From: Methylomonas subterranea
Lineage (GTDB): Bacteria > Pseudomonadota > Gammaproteobacteria > Methylococcales > Methylomonadaceae
DNA length: 64,000 nucleotides
Reading direction: 5' to 3'
NCBI RefSeq assembly: GCF_024505185.1
Contig: NZ_JANIBJ010000008.1
Span: 1-64,000 of the forward strand
Of this stretch, positions 43,643-54,519 are shown piece after piece. The notes under the pieces are model-generated. The model saw only the letters and a list, made by a program, of their open reading frames with translations. It had not been told where the DNA came from and did not search any database. Both the position numbers and the translations under genes were made by a program. Position 1 is the stretch's first letter, and each line of letters starts with the position of its first letter.

Positions 43643-46411
43643 ATGAACGACTTCACCCCCGGCCAACGCTGGATCAGTAATACCGAATCGGAACTCGGTT
43701 TGGGCATGATTTTGGAGGCGGAATTTAACCGCGTCACCGTGCTGTTTTTAGCCACCGGCGATAAACGGGTTTACGCGCGGGATAACGCGCCATTGACCCG
43801 AGTGCGTTTCGCCGAGGGCGATGTGATCGAGTCCACCGAATATTGCAAAATTACCGTACAACAAGTGCAGCAGCAAAACGGCTTGCTGAGTTATTTCGGT
43901 TTGGATGAGGAGGGGCAGTTTCAGCAAATCGATGAAATGGAACTGAATCACCACATTCAATTCAACAAGCCGCAGGATCGCCTGTTTACCGGGCAATTCG
44001 ATCCCAGTGCCTGGTTCGGTTTGCGTTATGAAACCTGGCGCCGCCAGCAGCGCCATCAACAATCGTCGGTCAAGGGTTTGCAGGGGGCGAGAGCGGCCTT
44101 GATTCCGCATCAGTTGTATATCGCCCATCAGGCAGCCAATCGTATCGCGCCCAGGGTTATGCTGGCCGACGAAGTGGGTTTGGGAAAAACCATTGAAGCC
44201 GGTTTGATTCTGCAACACCGCTTGATTAACGGCCTGAGTCAACGGGTACTGATATTGGTGCCGGAAGCCCTGATGTATCAATGGCTGGTGGAAATGATCC
44301 GCCGCTTCAACTTACGTTTCAGCCTGTTGGATGAAACCCGCTGTTTGGCGAGCATGGAAGAAAATCCGTTTTCGAGCGAACAATTGGTGTTGTGCAGCCA
44401 GCAGTTTTTTGCCGATTTTCCGGAGCGGCAAACCCAAGCTCTGGATGCAGGTTGGGATATGGTGGTGGTTGACGAAGCTCACCATCTGGAATGGAGCGAA
44501 CAGGCGCCCAGTGCGGATTACCTGTTCGTCGAGCAATTGGCCCATAGCGTGGAAGGATTGATTTTGCTGACCGCAACGCCGGAGCAGTTGGGCAAGGAAA
44601 GCCACTTTGCCCGTTTGCGTCTGCTCGACCCCGACCGTTTCTACAGTTTTCAACGCTTTATCGAGGAAGAAAGCCGTTTTGCCCCGGTTGCGGAATTGGC
44701 TAATCGCTTGATATCCGGGCAAGCTTTGAGCGGCGACGAACTGACCGGACTTAAAAACCTGCTGCAACATGACAATGTCGAGAAACTGTTGCAGCAATTC
44801 GGCGAGCGCCCGGCCGATGCCGAAGTGCGGGAGGAATTGACCAAATTGTTGCTGGACCATCACGGCACCGGGCGGATTTTGTTCAGAAACTCCCGGCATA
44901 CCGTGCAAGGTTTTCCGGATCGACAACGATATGCTTATCCCTTGGAAGGCGAAGCGGGAACCGGTCTGGCCGACAGCCCGTATTTCGTCTGGCTGGTCGA
45001 CAAGCTGAAAGCCCTGGGCGAGGAAAAGGCCTTGTTGATATGTCGGCGCGCCGAGACGGTGATTCAACTGGAGCAATTGTTGCGTCAGCATCTCGGTCAT
45101 GTGGCGGCGGTATTTCATGAAGGCATGAGCATAGTCGAGCGGGACCGGGCGGCGGCGTTTTTTGCCGACGACGAAAGCCGGGCGCAGGTGCTGCTGTGTT
45201 CTGAAATCGGCAGCGAAGGGCGAAATTTTCAATTTGTGCGGCATTTGATTTTGTTCGATTTGCCGCGCAATCCGGACTTGTTGCAACAACGCATAGGGCG
45301 ACTGGACCGCATCGGCCAGAAACAGGTCATTCAAATTCATATCCCTTATCTGCTGAATAGTTCGCGGCATTTGTTGTTCCGATGGTATGAAGAAGGCCTG
45401 GATGCCTTCCGGCATAATTGTTCGGCGGCCGGTCAGGTCGCCAAGCAATTGGACGGGCAACTGAGCCGCTTGTTGGACAGTGGCGATCAGGCCGAGATCG
45501 ACGCTTTCATTTTGCTTACTCGCGAACTCACCCAACAAATAGAGGCCGAGTTGCAGAACGGCCGCGACCAGCTGCTGGAGTTGAACTCCTGCCGGCCGGC
45601 GGAAGCGGCCGCTTTGATTCAACAGCTGCATGCCATCGAAAACGACGGCAGTTTGTGGCCATACATGGAAGCGCTGTTCGACTGTTATGGCGTGGACGTG
45701 GAGTATCATTCCAGGGATTGCCATATTCTTTGGCCCAGCGAGAATTTGCGTATCGCGCATTTTCCGATGTTGCAGGACGATGGCTTGACGGTAACCGTGG
45801 ACCGCGACATTGCACTGGCGCGCGAAGACATGCAGTTTTTGACTCAGGAACATCCTATGGTGCTGGCGGCCATGGATTTGGTATTGTCTAGCGAGACCGG
45901 CAACGCTGCGGTGAGTATCGTCAAACAGCCGCAACTGAAGGCCGGCCAATTCCTGTTGGAGCTGTTGTATATCGTGGAATGCAGCGCTCCGGCGGAGTTG
46001 CGGATAGGCCGTTTTTTACCGCCCACGCCGCTAAGGGTATTGATCGATCAAAACAAAAAAGACCTGACCGCCGCGATATCGCATGATTCCATGCTGGATA
46101 CGCGCGAAAGCGTGGACAGGGAGCAGATTGGCCAGTTTTTAAACAGCCAACGCCCGCATATTCAGGAGATGATCAATGTTGGCGAACAAAAAGCCAAAGC
46201 CCTGATGCGGGGGCTGATTACCGAGAGCGGCAATCAGATGATTGCGGCTTTCACCGGCGAAATCAAGCGCATGGTCAGGTTGAAAAAAATCAACCCCGCC
46301 ATCAAGGATCAGGAAATCCAGCAACTGAAGGAAATGACCATGCTGGCGCACGAAAGCATACAAGATGCCCAATTACGGCTGGACGCGGTGCGCTTTCTGA
46401 TTAGCGCTTAA
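43643..46411 (+). CDS. rapA: RNA polymerase-associated ATPase RapA (HepA)
   Basis: Swi2/Snf2-type ATPase that recycles RNA polymerase. 922 aa, near the family norm. The N-terminal Tudor-like part (FTPGQRWISNTESELGLGMI) is followed by the helicase core with Walker A ADEVGLGKTIEAG, DEAHHLEW and, in the second lobe, CSEIGSEGRNFQF and QRIGRLDRIGQ. The ATG at 43643 starts the known N-terminus; an in-frame TTG 18 bp upstream is ignored. Single plus-strand gene. Confidence 0.96.
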   Translation: MNDFTPGQRWISNTESELGLGMILEAEFNRVTVLFLATGDKRVYARDNAPLTRVRFAEGDVIESTEYCKITVQQVQQQNGLLSYFGLDEEGQFQQIDEMELNHHIQFNKPQDRLFTGQFDPSAWFGLRYETWRRQQRHQQSSVKGLQGARAALIPHQLYIAHQAANRIAPRVMLADEVGLGKTIEAGLILQHRLINGLSQRVLILVPEALMYQWLVEMIRRFNLRFSLLDETRCLASMEENPFSSEQLVLCSQQFFADFPERQTQALDAGWDMVVVDEAHHLEWSEQAPSADYLFVEQLAHSVEGLILLTATPEQLGKESHFARLRLLDPDRFYSFQRFIEEESRFAPVAELANRLISGQALSGDELTGLKNLLQHDNVEKLLQQFGERPADAEVREELTKLLLDHHGTGRILFRNSRHTVQGFPDRQRYAYPLEGEAGTGLADSPYFVWLVDKLKALGEEKALLICRRAETVIQLEQLLRQHLGHVAAVFHEGMSIVERDRAAAFFADDESRAQVLLCSEIGSEGRNFQFVRHLILFDLPRNPDLLQQRIGRLDRIGQKQVIQIHIPYLLNSSRHLLFRWYEEGLDAFRHNCSAAGQVAKQLDGQLSRLLDSGDQAEIDAFILLTRELTQQIEAELQNGRDQLLELNSCRPAEAAALIQQLHAIENDGSLWPYMEALFDCYGVDVEYHSRDCHILWPSENLRIAHFPMLQDDGLTVTVDRDIALAREDMQFLTQEHPMVLAAMDLVLSSETGNAAVSIVKQPQLKAGQFLLELLYIVECSAPAELRIGRFLPPTPLRVLIDQNKKDLTAAISHDSMLDTRESVDREQIGQFLNSQRPHIQEMINVGEQKAKALMRGLITESGNQMIAAFTGEIKRMVRLKKINPAIKDQEIQQLKEMTMLAHESIQDAQLRLDAVRFLISA

Positions 46412-46443
46412 AACGGGGCTCTTGGCGGCAGCCGACGGTCGCT

Positions 46444-46803
46444 TTATGTGGTTTTGATCAATACCGTGGTCTCGTCAAGTTCCACGCACTCGAACATCAA
46501 ATCGTCGATGGAACCGTGCACATGGTCGACATAATGCAGGCCGCACTCGTCGTTTGCGGGCTGATGTTTTAAAATGCCGTGTACGCAAAACGGCGTGTTA
46601 GATTCCGGCAGTATCATGTTGATTCGGATATTGCCTGTCATATCCGAGGCAATGGGCTGTTTTAATTTAACCCGAATGCCGCTATAGCTGATGTCCAAAA
46701 TATCTGCATCCAAGGCAATTTCCCGTTGTGCCGAGTTAAAGATTAATCCGGCCCGCAGGCCTTTGGGTTTGATGCGGTTGTGACTACGTTTGTCTGGCTT
46801 CAT
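46444..46803 (-). CDS. PilZ-domain protein
   Basis: A 119 aa single PilZ domain. The c-di-GMP-binding landmarks are present: an RSHNR stretch (RxxxR-like) at residues 6-10 and DISYSGIRV at about 37-45, corresponding to the D/NxSxxG motif. Such stand-alone PilZ proteins tune motility or polysaccharide synthesis. Lies between convergent rapA and divergent rhlE; no partner is obvious from context. Confidence 0.82.
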   Translation of the reverse strand: MKPDKRSHNRIKPKGLRAGLIFNSAQREIALDADILDISYSGIRVKLKQPIASDMTGNIRINMILPESNTPFCVHGILKHQPANDECGLHYVDHVHGSIDDLMFECVELDETTVLIKTT

Positions 46804-46948
46804 TTGGCCTCTCCTTCTAGCGGTTATGCTTGCCTGCCTGGGTCTATTTTTTTATCGCCCTGTTGAATTGTATAGGTTTTTAATAAAAATACCATTCGCA
46901 GTAGGATTTTATTTGCCGTTAGACGCGGCGCTAAATTAAGGTTGATAC

Positions 46949-48229
46949 ATGTTGTTTTCAGAATTGGCTCTATCGGAGCAGTTACTTCAAGCTGTTGCCG
47001 AGCAAGGCTACCATACACCCACGCCGATTCAGGCTCAGGCCATTCCGGTTATTTTGCAAGGTCGCGATGTGTTGGCCGGAGCCCAAACCGGAACCGGAAA
47101 AACGGCGGGCTTTACCTTGCCGTTGCTGCAAATCCTGCAGGGGCAGGTGATACCGCAAAAGCCGCGCCCGGTCAGAGTGCTGATTTTGACCCCTACCCGC
47201 GAGTTGGCCATGCAGGTGTATGAAAGCGTCAGAACTTACGGCAAGCATTTACCGTTTTTTGCCGAGGCGATTTTCGGCGGCGTCAGTATCAATCCGCAGA
47301 TACAAAAAATTCAGCGCGGTACCGATATTGTTATCGCCACTCCCGGACGCCTGCTGGATTTGATTCAGCAACAGCATTTGAGCTTGGCCAAAGTCGAACA
47401 TTTTGTGTTGGACGAGGCTGACCGCATGCTGGATATGGGCTTCATTCGCGACATCCGCAAAATCATTGCCCTGTTGCCCGCCAAACGGCAAAACCTGCTG
47501 TTTTCCGCCACCTATGCGCCGGAAATCAGTGCGTTGGCGGAACAGATTTTAAATGACCCGGTGGAAATTGCCGTCGCCAGAAAAAATGCCGCCGCCGATA
47601 CCGTGTCGCAATTGATTTACCCAATCAAGCGCGAATACAAGCGCGAACTGCTGTCTTTTTTGATAGGTAACGGAAACTGGCAGCAAGTGTTGGTATTCGT
47701 GCGTACCAAGCATGGTGCCGACCGCTTGAGCAAGCAATTGATCAAGGACGGCATCCGCTGCGCCGCCTTGCACGGCGATAAAAGTCAGGGCGCGCGGGTA
47801 CGGGCCCTGGAGGATTTCAAGGCCGGCAAAATCACCGCCTTGATTGCCACCGACATCGCCGCCCGCGGCCTGGACATCGATCAGCTGCCGCACGTGGTCA
47901 ATTTCGACTTGCCGCAAGTGGCGGAAGATTATGTGCACCGCATAGGTCGTACCGGCCGTGCCGGCGCCGACGGTCAGGCGATATCCCTGGTCGATCCTGA
48001 GGAGGCCTGGTTGCTGGCCGCCATTGAAAAACTGCTGAAACGGGAAATTCCGCGCGTGGCCGATACGGGCTATGAAAAGGTCTCGCTGGAAGTGACGAGC
48101 AGCAAGCCCAAGGCTAGCCAAAATTCAGCGCAACCCGCCAAGGCTGGTTCGGCGCGGCCGGGGCGTTCCTCGCCAACAGCTAGAGCTACGGCAAAACCGG
48201 CCGGCCGGCGGCGCACAGCTAAGCGCTAA
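46949..48229 (+). CDS. rhlE: DEAD-box RNA helicase RhlE
   Basis: 426 aa. Q motif ([13 protein letters not shown]), motif [36 protein letters not shown] in LFSATYAP, and motif [12 protein letters not shown]. The basic Ser/Ala/Lys-rich tail (about 390-426) replaces a structured C-terminal domain, as in RhlE. Divergent from the PilZ gene. General role in ribosome maturation and mRNA decay. Confidence 0.94.
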   Translation: MLFSELALSEQLLQAVAEQGYHTPTPIQAQAIPVILQGRDVLAGAQTGTGKTAGFTLPLLQILQGQVIPQKPRPVRVLILTPTRELAMQVYESVRTYGKHLPFFAEAIFGGVSINPQIQKIQRGTDIVIATPGRLLDLIQQQHLSLAKVEHFVLDEADRMLDMGFIRDIRKIIALLPAKRQNLLFSATYAPEISALAEQILNDPVEIAVARKNAAADTVSQLIYPIKREYKRELLSFLIGNGNWQQVLVFVRTKHGADRLSKQLIKDGIRCAALHGDKSQGARVRALEDFKAGKITALIATDIAARGLDIDQLPHVVNFDLPQVAEDYVHRIGRTGRAGADGQAISLVDPEEAWLLAAIEKLLKREIPRVADTGYEKVSLEVTSSKPKASQNSAQPAKAGSARPGRSSPTARATAKPAGRRRTAKR

Positions 48230-48463
48230 AGGCCGGTCCGCGCCGATAGCAACACATATCGAAGTGTCGCGGAAACGCTTGCTATCCGTTGAGTCGAATG
48301 TTTGGTTGACCGCGCCACGGTATACGCTCTTGGCGCGCTGTCCGGTCGCTCCGATTTGCCGGTGGTATTGGAATTCGCAAGGGTTTTGACTTGGCGGTAT
48401 CGGGTTTGGCATGGGCAGGCCGCATGATATGCTAACTGCCTTGCTGTTTTGGAGGTAAAAGCC

Positions 48464-49300
48464 ATGGGACGTTACGATTTGACGGACGACAAAAGGCCCG
48501 GCGCTAAGGCGCCAGCTGCTGTTTTATTGCTGGCGGTTGCAGCCGGTGGCGGCTGGTTTTATTGGCAAACTTTGCAACAGTCGCCGGCAGAGCCGGGCAT
48601 ACAAACCCTCAGCCTGCCCCGGCTTGGAAATGCCGTTGAGAATCCGGTTGGCGAAGAGCCCGCGGACGGCGCGGCCATTGCCGAAACCGAACTACCCGAG
48701 CAGCCCTTTGAATTACCGGCACTCGCCGCCAGCGACCAGCCGTTTCGCGATGCCATGCTGGGCGTGTCCGCCGCGCTTTCGCCTTGGTTGCAGACCGACC
48801 GCTTGATAGGAAAATATCTTGCAATTGCCAACGATTTCTCGCAAGGCTTGCGGTTGCAAAAGCACCTGGGTTTTCTAAAGCAAACCGAGGCTTTCGTGGT
48901 GGAAGAGCGCGCCGACGGCTTATATATGAGCAATCAAGGCTATCGGCGTTACGATAAACTGGCCGCCGCCATCGATGCGCTGGATGTCCAGGCCGCCGGC
49001 AAGGTTTACCGGCAATTTAAACCGCTGCTGCTGGAAGTGTATGCCGAATTCGGCTATCCGGCCGAACGCCCCATGGAAGATCTGTTCTTGAAATCCGCCG
49101 CGCAAATTTTGGCCGCGCCCGTGCTCGAACGGCCGATAGCCTTGAATAAACATGCGCTGTTTTATAAATATGCCGATGCCGAACTGGAAGCTTTGAATCC
49201 GGTCGCCCGGCAAATGCTGCGGATGGGGCCGGATAACACCCGTATCGTTCAACATAAAGTCCGGCAATTGGTGGAAATGCTGGTAAACAGCAAGGAGTGA
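48464..49300 (+). CDS. DUF3014 membrane-anchored protein
   Basis: 278 aa with one N-terminal TM helix at about 21-38 (APAAVLLLAVAAGGGWFYW), a Pro/Glu-rich linker, and the DUF3014 domain (FRDAMLGVSAALSPWLQTDRL, YRRYDKLAAAIDALD, RQMLRMGPDNTRIVQHKV). ATG 48464 is preferred because GGAGG lies just upstream; a longer frame adds five residues. A promoter-like TTGGCA-N16-TATGCT ends at 48433. Periplasmic role unknown. Confidence 0.85.
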   Translation: MGRYDLTDDKRPGAKAPAAVLLLAVAAGGGWFYWQTLQQSPAEPGIQTLSLPRLGNAVENPVGEEPADGAAIAETELPEQPFELPALAASDQPFRDAMLGVSAALSPWLQTDRLIGKYLAIANDFSQGLRLQKHLGFLKQTEAFVVEERADGLYMSNQGYRRYDKLAAAIDALDVQAAGKVYRQFKPLLLEVYAEFGYPAERPMEDLFLKSAAQILAAPVLERPIALNKHALFYKYADAELEALNPVARQMLRMGPDNTRIVQHKVRQLVEMLVNSKE

Positions 49301-49429
49301 GCGGCCGGTTCGGCTCATCCGCCGCTGCCCGGTTCGTTCGCGTAAACCGGGGCATTGAAATTTGATTGGCCGCCGATATTTGCAATGCAACGCGCGCGGA
49401 AGGAACATTGATATTGCTTGGGGAGTCGT

Positions 49430-50482
49430 TTGAAACCATCTTTTTACGAGTTGAATTTTGCCGAACTGGAAGCGATTGCCGGCCGGAATGATTTTAACTC
49501 CTCAACAGCGTCGGTTCTTTTTAACTGGTATTACAAGAAAAAGAATCTCGGTTGTTGTCGGGGCAAAATTTCCAGATCCTCGGCGGACTTTTTCGCACAA
49601 AATTTCGACTTTTCGCTGCCGGAAGTCTATACGGTTTACGAGTCAAAAAAAGACCGTTCGGTAAAGTTTCTGTTCAAGCTCAAGGACAAATACAAGGTAG
49701 AAAGCGTCCTTATCCCGTTTAATAACAAATATTCCCTTTGTCTTTCGTCGCAGGTCGGCTGCGCGATGAATTGTTCTTTTTGTTTTACCGGAGCACAAGG
49801 GCTTACCAGAAACCTGGCTGCCGGTGAAATTGTCGGGCAATTTTTACAGGCCTGGCGCTGGCTGGCGGCCAACAGGCCAGGAGAAGAGCGGATTTTGAAT
49901 ATTGTCTTTATGGGGCAGGGCGAACCGTTACATAATTTTGATGCCGTTAAAAAAGCCTGTGAAATTTTTTTATCCCAACACGGCGCCTCGGTCGGCGCGC
50001 AAAAAATCACTATTTCCACGGCCGGTTATATTCCGGGGTTGAAAAGATGGAGCAAGGAAATTCCCGGAGTTAACCTGGCGTTATCCCTGCATTCGCCGTT
50101 CGCGCAAAAACGCAATGAGCTCATTCCGATTAACAGAAAGTATCCGCTGGATGAAGTGTTGGCAACTATCGACCGGATACCGTTAGCGAAAAAGCAATTT
50201 GTTACTTATGAATATATTTTGATCAAGGATTTTAACGATGCTCCGGATGATGCGAATAAATTGGGAACGCTACTGGCCGGCAAAAGCGCTTATATAAACC
50301 TGATTCCCTTCAATGCCTTCCCTGGCTCACGTTATGCAACGCCGGGCTTGGAAACAGTCGAAAAGTTCAAGGAAGCTTTGGATGCGTTTAAGATACCGAC
50401 TTTGATAAGGGGCGCCAAAGGCGACGATGTCCTGGCGGCCTGCGGACAACTCAATTCGTCTTCCAGTCGCTGGCGAAATTAA
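49430..50482 (+). CDS. RlmN/Cfr-family radical SAM methyltransferase, divergent paralogue
   Basis: 350 aa. The radical SAM cluster motif is [11 protein letters not shown], followed by [37 protein letters not shown] and the C-terminal catalytic-Cys segment [10 protein letters not shown] are all present. RlmN methylates A2503 of 23S rRNA and A37 of some tRNAs, while Cfr methylates C8 of A2503. The N-terminal domain here is divergent and the CFTG context differs from the usual RlmN CSTA, so it may be a paralogue. TTG 49430 is chosen for its GGGAG at 49421-49425; TTG 49418 is an alternative. Confidence 0.82.
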   Translation: MKPSFYELNFAELEAIAGRNDFNSSTASVLFNWYYKKKNLGCCRGKISRSSADFFAQNFDFSLPEVYTVYESKKDRSVKFLFKLKDKYKVESVLIPFNNKYSLCLSSQVGCAMNCSFCFTGAQGLTRNLAAGEIVGQFLQAWRWLAANRPGEERILNIVFMGQGEPLHNFDAVKKACEIFLSQHGASVGAQKITISTAGYIPGLKRWSKEIPGVNLALSLHSPFAQKRNELIPINRKYPLDEVLATIDRIPLAKKQFVTYEYILIKDFNDAPDDANKLGTLLAGKSAYINLIPFNAFPGSRYATPGLETVEKFKEALDAFKIPTLIRGAKGDDVLAACGQLNSSSSRWRN

Positions 50483-50499
50483 AAAACCGGGATAAAACC

Positions 50500-52485
50500 A
50501 TGAATAAGCTGTCTATTTACCAAAAGCTTACCCTGTTGCTGGCGCCGCTTTTACTGTGTGTTTTGGCGTATTCGGGAATTAGCGTCCACAATAATTATAG
50601 AAATTGGCGGCAGATGGTTGGCACGGAGAAACTGATCAATCTCTCGGTGGGTCTGGGCGGGTTGACGCATGCCCTGCAGGTCGAGCGCGGTTCCAGCTTC
50701 GGTTTCATCCAATCCGGCGGCGCCAAATTCGTCCGTGAACTGCCCTTGTTCCGGGCGGAAACCGACCGGGCATTGAATGATGTCGTAACGCTGTACTCGG
50801 CGCTGCAAAAAACGGCATTGCCCAAGCCGGTTACCGACCGGGTCGACACCGCCCTGCATAACTTGGCGATGTTGACGGATACCCGCCAGTCGGTTTCCGG
50901 CCTGGATATAAAAGCCGAAGAAGCCGCCGCGCGTTACACCCGTGCCATTGCCGAGATACAGGCAATCACTCCCGCCATATCCGACCATGGCGGCGATACA
51001 GAGCTTATCAGGCTGATGACGGCTTACAACGCTTTTATGAATGCCAAGGAACGCAGCGGCCAGGAACGCGCCTTGATGACGGGCGTGTTTACCGCCGGCG
51101 AATTTACCCCGGAACGCTATCGGGCGTTTGTGGGGCACATGGCGGCGCAAAAAGCCTATCTGCATTTTTTTACCGACTATGCGCCGTCTGAAATCCGTAA
51201 AGAGCATCGGACAGCCGAAGAAAGCGGACCTTTCCTGATGGTCGAAAGCATGCGTAAGGCCGCGCTGGATAATGCCAATGGCGGCGGCTTAGGTATCGAG
51301 GCCACGGCCTGGTTTGCAAGCGCCACGGCGCGTATCGACGCCATGCACGTCATCGAGAAGTCCCTCGCCGGCCGAATCAAAGCCATGGCGAGCGACAAGG
51401 CCGCCGCCGCCAAACAGGGCTTTTGGTTGGGTACATCGATTAGTGCGATTATTTTTCTGGCATCCACCCTGTTGGCCTACCGGGTTTCCGTCAGCATTGC
51501 CGGGGGTATCGATGCCTTGCATGCCACCATAGATCGTATAGAAAGCAATAACGATCTGACCCTCAGGCTGCAAGTGGACGGTAGCGATGAAATTGCCCAA
51601 ACCGCCGCCGCATTCAATCGACTGATGGACGGGCTGCATGACAGCATGCGGCAAGTCAACCAAAGCGCCGCAAAAGTGTTGCATTTTTCCGAATCGATTG
51701 CCTCAAGTTCCAACCGAATGGCTTCCGGAACCGCCGATCTGAGCAATGCCGCTTCATCGATGGCGGCAGCGATAGAAGAAATGAGCGCCAGCATAGAACA
51801 GGTCGCCGACAACGCCAATCAAGTGCAAACGATTACCGAAAACAGCAACCAATTATCCGACCATGGCACGGCCGTTATTCTCAAGGTGGTAGCGGAAATG
51901 AATGGAATTGCCGATGCCGTGCGGCAGTCGGCCACCAAGATGCGGGAGTTGGATCAACAGTCCGCCCGAATTAATTCCATCGTTCAGGTGATTCGGGAAA
52001 TTGCCGATCAAACCAATTTGTTGGCCCTCAATGCCTCTATCGAGGCGGCCAGAGCGGGCGATCAGGGGCGAGGTTTTGCGGTGGTCGCCGATGAAGTGCG
52101 CAACCTATCCAAGCGGACCACCAATTCGGCGTTGGACATTGCCGCCATGATCGCCGACATGCAAAATGTAACCCAGGAAGCGGTCTCCAGCATGAATATC
52201 GGCGTGGACAAGGTCAACCATGAACTCTCCACCACGCAATCGGCGGGCGAATCCATTCAAAAGATCCAGCAAGGCACCCAACATGTCAGCGTTGCCGTGG
52301 CCGATATCTGCGTGGCCATCCAGGAGCAAAGCATGGCTACCAATGAAATCGGCCGTCAGGTGGAGCGGGTTGCGCAGATGTCCGAGCAAAGTAACGCGGC
52401 CTCAAACGGCAATGCCAAGACCGCGCGGGAAATGGAGGGGCTGGCGTCCCAATTGCAGTCCATTGTGGCGCGGTTTAAAGTTTAG
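50500..52485 (+). CDS. Methyl-accepting chemotaxis protein with NIT sensor domain
   Basis: 661 aa chemoreceptor. TM1 at about 10-30 ([18 protein letters not shown]), a periplasmic NIT-type nitrate/nitrite-sensing-like domain at about 45-295 ([19 protein letters not shown]), TM2 at about 308-330, HAMP after it, and the signalling hairpin at about 400-655 with tip [20 protein letters not shown] domains are associated with nitrate or nitrite, but the ligand here is not proven. No che genes are adjacent. Confidence 0.9.
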   Translation: MNKLSIYQKLTLLLAPLLLCVLAYSGISVHNNYRNWRQMVGTEKLINLSVGLGGLTHALQVERGSSFGFIQSGGAKFVRELPLFRAETDRALNDVVTLYSALQKTALPKPVTDRVDTALHNLAMLTDTRQSVSGLDIKAEEAAARYTRAIAEIQAITPAISDHGGDTELIRLMTAYNAFMNAKERSGQERALMTGVFTAGEFTPERYRAFVGHMAAQKAYLHFFTDYAPSEIRKEHRTAEESGPFLMVESMRKAALDNANGGGLGIEATAWFASATARIDAMHVIEKSLAGRIKAMASDKAAAAKQGFWLGTSISAIIFLASTLLAYRVSVSIAGGIDALHATIDRIESNNDLTLRLQVDGSDEIAQTAAAFNRLMDGLHDSMRQVNQSAAKVLHFSESIASSSNRMASGTADLSNAASSMAAAIEEMSASIEQVADNANQVQTITENSNQLSDHGTAVILKVVAEMNGIADAVRQSATKMRELDQQSARINSIVQVIREIADQTNLLALNASIEAARAGDQGRGFAVVADEVRNLSKRTTNSALDIAAMIADMQNVTQEAVSSMNIGVDKVNHELSTTQSAGESIQKIQQGTQHVSVAVADICVAIQEQSMATNEIGRQVERVAQMSEQSNAASNGNAKTAREMEGLASQLQSIVARFKV

Positions 52486-52567
52486 AAAACCCCATCGCGA
52501 TACTGCTTGCCGATGCGTCGTTGCCCCTGGTTTTATTATCGTTACCCGGTTCCGATAGGCGGCAAAA

Positions 52568-53320
52568 ATGCTATCTGATAATCACCGTACCACCATACTC
52601 GGCGGCATTGCCATGATCGCAAGCTTGGCGCTGTTCTTGGTCGATCCTATCTCGCAGGATCCGGCCTACCATAATTTTGCCGATGCCAGATCGTTATGCG
52701 GCTTGGCGAACTTCTGGAACGTGGTGTCGAATCTGCCGTTTCCGGTGGCCGGCTGTCTCGGTTTATACCGACTTGGAAGGCTTTCGCAAGCGCAAAGCGC
52801 CGAGGCTTACCGGGTTATGTGTTGGAGTGTATTACTGGTCGGCTTCGGTTCGGCCTACTATCACGCCAATCCTTCAAACGATACGCTGTTGTGGGACAGG
52901 TTGCCGATGACGGTTGCCTTCATGGCCTTGTTTTCGTTGCTGCTGGGGGAGCGGGTTTTGCCAAGCCAAAACCGTTACAGGCTATGGCTGTTGGTCGCGG
53001 CGGGCGTGGCTTCGGCGTTTTACTGGTCATGGACCGAATCCTTGGGCCGTGGCGACTTGCGGCCTTACTTGTTGGTGCAGTTTCTACCTATCCTGCTGAT
53101 GCCGTTTATTTTGCTTATGTTTCCGGAGCGTTATTTGAGTAATCGGCTATTGCTGGCGGCTTTTGCGCTGTACTTTATCGCCAAGTTGCTGGAGCATTTC
53201 GACAGCCGGATTTTTTCGATCCTGGGGTTTATGGGCGGGCATGCAATTAAGCACGTAACCGCGGCAGTGGCCGCGCTGTGTATTATTTATGCCGTGCCCG
53301 CCCGGCGAGTTAACCTTTAA
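52568..53320 (+). CDS. Ceramidase-like (CREST family) membrane protein
   Basis: 250 aa with about seven TM helices. Landmarks of alkaline-ceramidase-like proteins are visible: NFADARSLCGLANFWNVVSN near the N-terminus, SAYYHANPSNDTLLWDRLPM mid-protein, and HAIKHV near the C-terminus, which supply the Ser/His/Asp residues of the zinc site. In bacteria the substrate is often unknown. Standing alone between a chemoreceptor and a minus-strand group. Confidence 0.85.
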   Translation: MLSDNHRTTILGGIAMIASLALFLVDPISQDPAYHNFADARSLCGLANFWNVVSNLPFPVAGCLGLYRLGRLSQAQSAEAYRVMCWSVLLVGFGSAYYHANPSNDTLLWDRLPMTVAFMALFSLLLGERVLPSQNRYRLWLLVAAGVASAFYWSWTESLGRGDLRPYLLVQFLPILLMPFILLMFPERYLSNRLLLAAFALYFIAKLLEHFDSRIFSILGFMGGHAIKHVTAAVAALCIIYAVPARRVNL

Positions 53321-53446
53321 AAAATGGTAAGGTAATCCCCGCCTTTGAACCACCTGGATTTGGCCGCTAGCCGGCAAGATCTTTAACTGCCGGCAAATGC
53401 GTTGATCCGGCGCCAAGCCGCTGTCGGCTCAACAGCTTTCATAGGC

Positions 53447-53758
53447 TTATACTGTCGAATAATACGGCGAATTCATGCCGATATTGGCTTCGCGGGTAAT
53501 TTCGCCGTCGAACAGTTTCACCGACAGATTGCCGTTGACCTTTTTCGCGAACGGCAGCAATAAGCCGTCAATATAGTTCTGGGCGTTTTCGACCGAATCG
53601 AATTCGTAAAAGCCGCCGACGGTTTGGTTGTTGACGCCGCTCAACCAAGTTTTCGATTGCAAGCCCGGAAATTGTTTCATGTCCACGTTGATGGGACGCC
53701 AGTCGATTTGCCCGAAGGGAATGGCGACTTGATATTCCGCGTATAAAAATACTTTCAT
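53447..53758 (-). CDS. YdhR-like mono-oxygenase family protein
   Basis: A 103 aa ferredoxin-like-fold protein: MKVFLYAEYQVAIPFGQIDW, MKQFPGLQSKTWLSGVNNQTVGGFYEFDS and VENAQNYIDGLL match the YdhR/antibiotic-biosynthesis-monooxygenase-like pattern. Enzymatic activity is not established for most members. It is the last gene of a minus-strand group with an SDR enzyme 23 bp upstream. Confidence 0.8.
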   Translation of the reverse strand: MKVFLYAEYQVAIPFGQIDWRPINVDMKQFPGLQSKTWLSGVNNQTVGGFYEFDSVENAQNYIDGLLLPFAKKVNGNLSVKLFDGEITREANIGMNSPYYSTV

Positions 53759-53781
53759 GGTTTTACCTCTGTTGAATTCAG

Positions 53782-54519
53782 TTAGAACGGCTCTTTGAAC
53801 GGGCGTAAATCCAGTTCATGGGTCCAGGCGCTGGGATGCTGGCAATGCAATTGCCAATAGGTTTCGGCTATCGCCGCGGCTTGCAACAAGCCGTCCCGGC
53901 CCTTCGCTTCGACAAATTTGGGAAACTGGCCGCGGGCGCGGTCGCCGTCGATGACGCCATCGATGACGGCATGCACCACATGGATACCCTGCGGGCCGAA
54001 TTCCCGCGCCATGCCTTGCGCCAAGGCGCGCACGCCGGCCTTGGCCGCCGCAAAAGCGGTAAACGGCGGCTTGGCGCGCAACGAGGCGGTGGCACCGGTG
54101 AAAATCAAGGTACCGCGTTGCCGAGGCAACATCTGCTTGATCACTTCCCTGCCGAACAAAAACGCCCCCAGGCTGTTTTGTTGCCACAGTTGGGTAAAGG
54201 TTGCCAAATCGGTATCCAAAAAGGGCGCCGGCATATTGCTGTCTACGTTGTAAGTGGCAATCGCCAGTTCGCCGCCGGCCTCGGCTACCGTTGCAAGCAG
54301 ACGCAACACATCGGCTTCGCAAGTCGCATCAGCAATGACAGGGGTGGCCGCGCCGCCTTGGCCGGCAATGGCTTGCGCCACCAAAGCCAGCTTGGCTGGA
54401 CTGCGGCCAGCAATAAATACCTGTAAACCGGCGGCGGCGAAACGTTGGGCCAACGCCGAGCCCAGGCCCGCAAGCGGCCCCACGCCCAGCACCAGCGCCG
54501 CTTGCGGCTTGGCCGTCAT
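53782..54519 (-). CDS. SDR-family oxidoreductase
   Basis: 245 aa short-chain dehydrogenase-like protein. The nucleotide loop is [17 protein letters not shown] rather than the classical TGxxxGxG, and the active-site Tyr of YxxxK is replaced (TAFAAAKAG), with the Lys retained. This pattern fits an atypical SDR subgroup and may mean altered or lost dehydrogenase chemistry. Start overlaps the carbonic anhydrase stop by 4 bp, so the two are coupled. Confidence 0.85.
   Translation of the reverse strand: MTAKPQAALVLGVGPLAGLGSALAQRFAAAGLQVFIAGRSPAKLALVAQAIAGQGGAATPVIADATCEADVLRLLATVAEAGGELAIATYNVDSNMPAPFLDTDLATFTQLWQQNSLGAFLFGREVIKQMLPRQRGTLIFTGATASLRAKPPFTAFAAAKAGVRALAQGMAREFGPQGIHVVHAVIDGVIDGDRARGQFPKFVEAKGRDGLLQAAAIAETYWQLHCQHPSAWTHELDLRPFKEPF

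Noticed and set aside
44312-45949. 545-codon open frame antisense to rapA
   Set aside because: A GC-driven shadow of a fully conserved gene; composition (Gln/His/Leu-rich) is typical of antisense translation.
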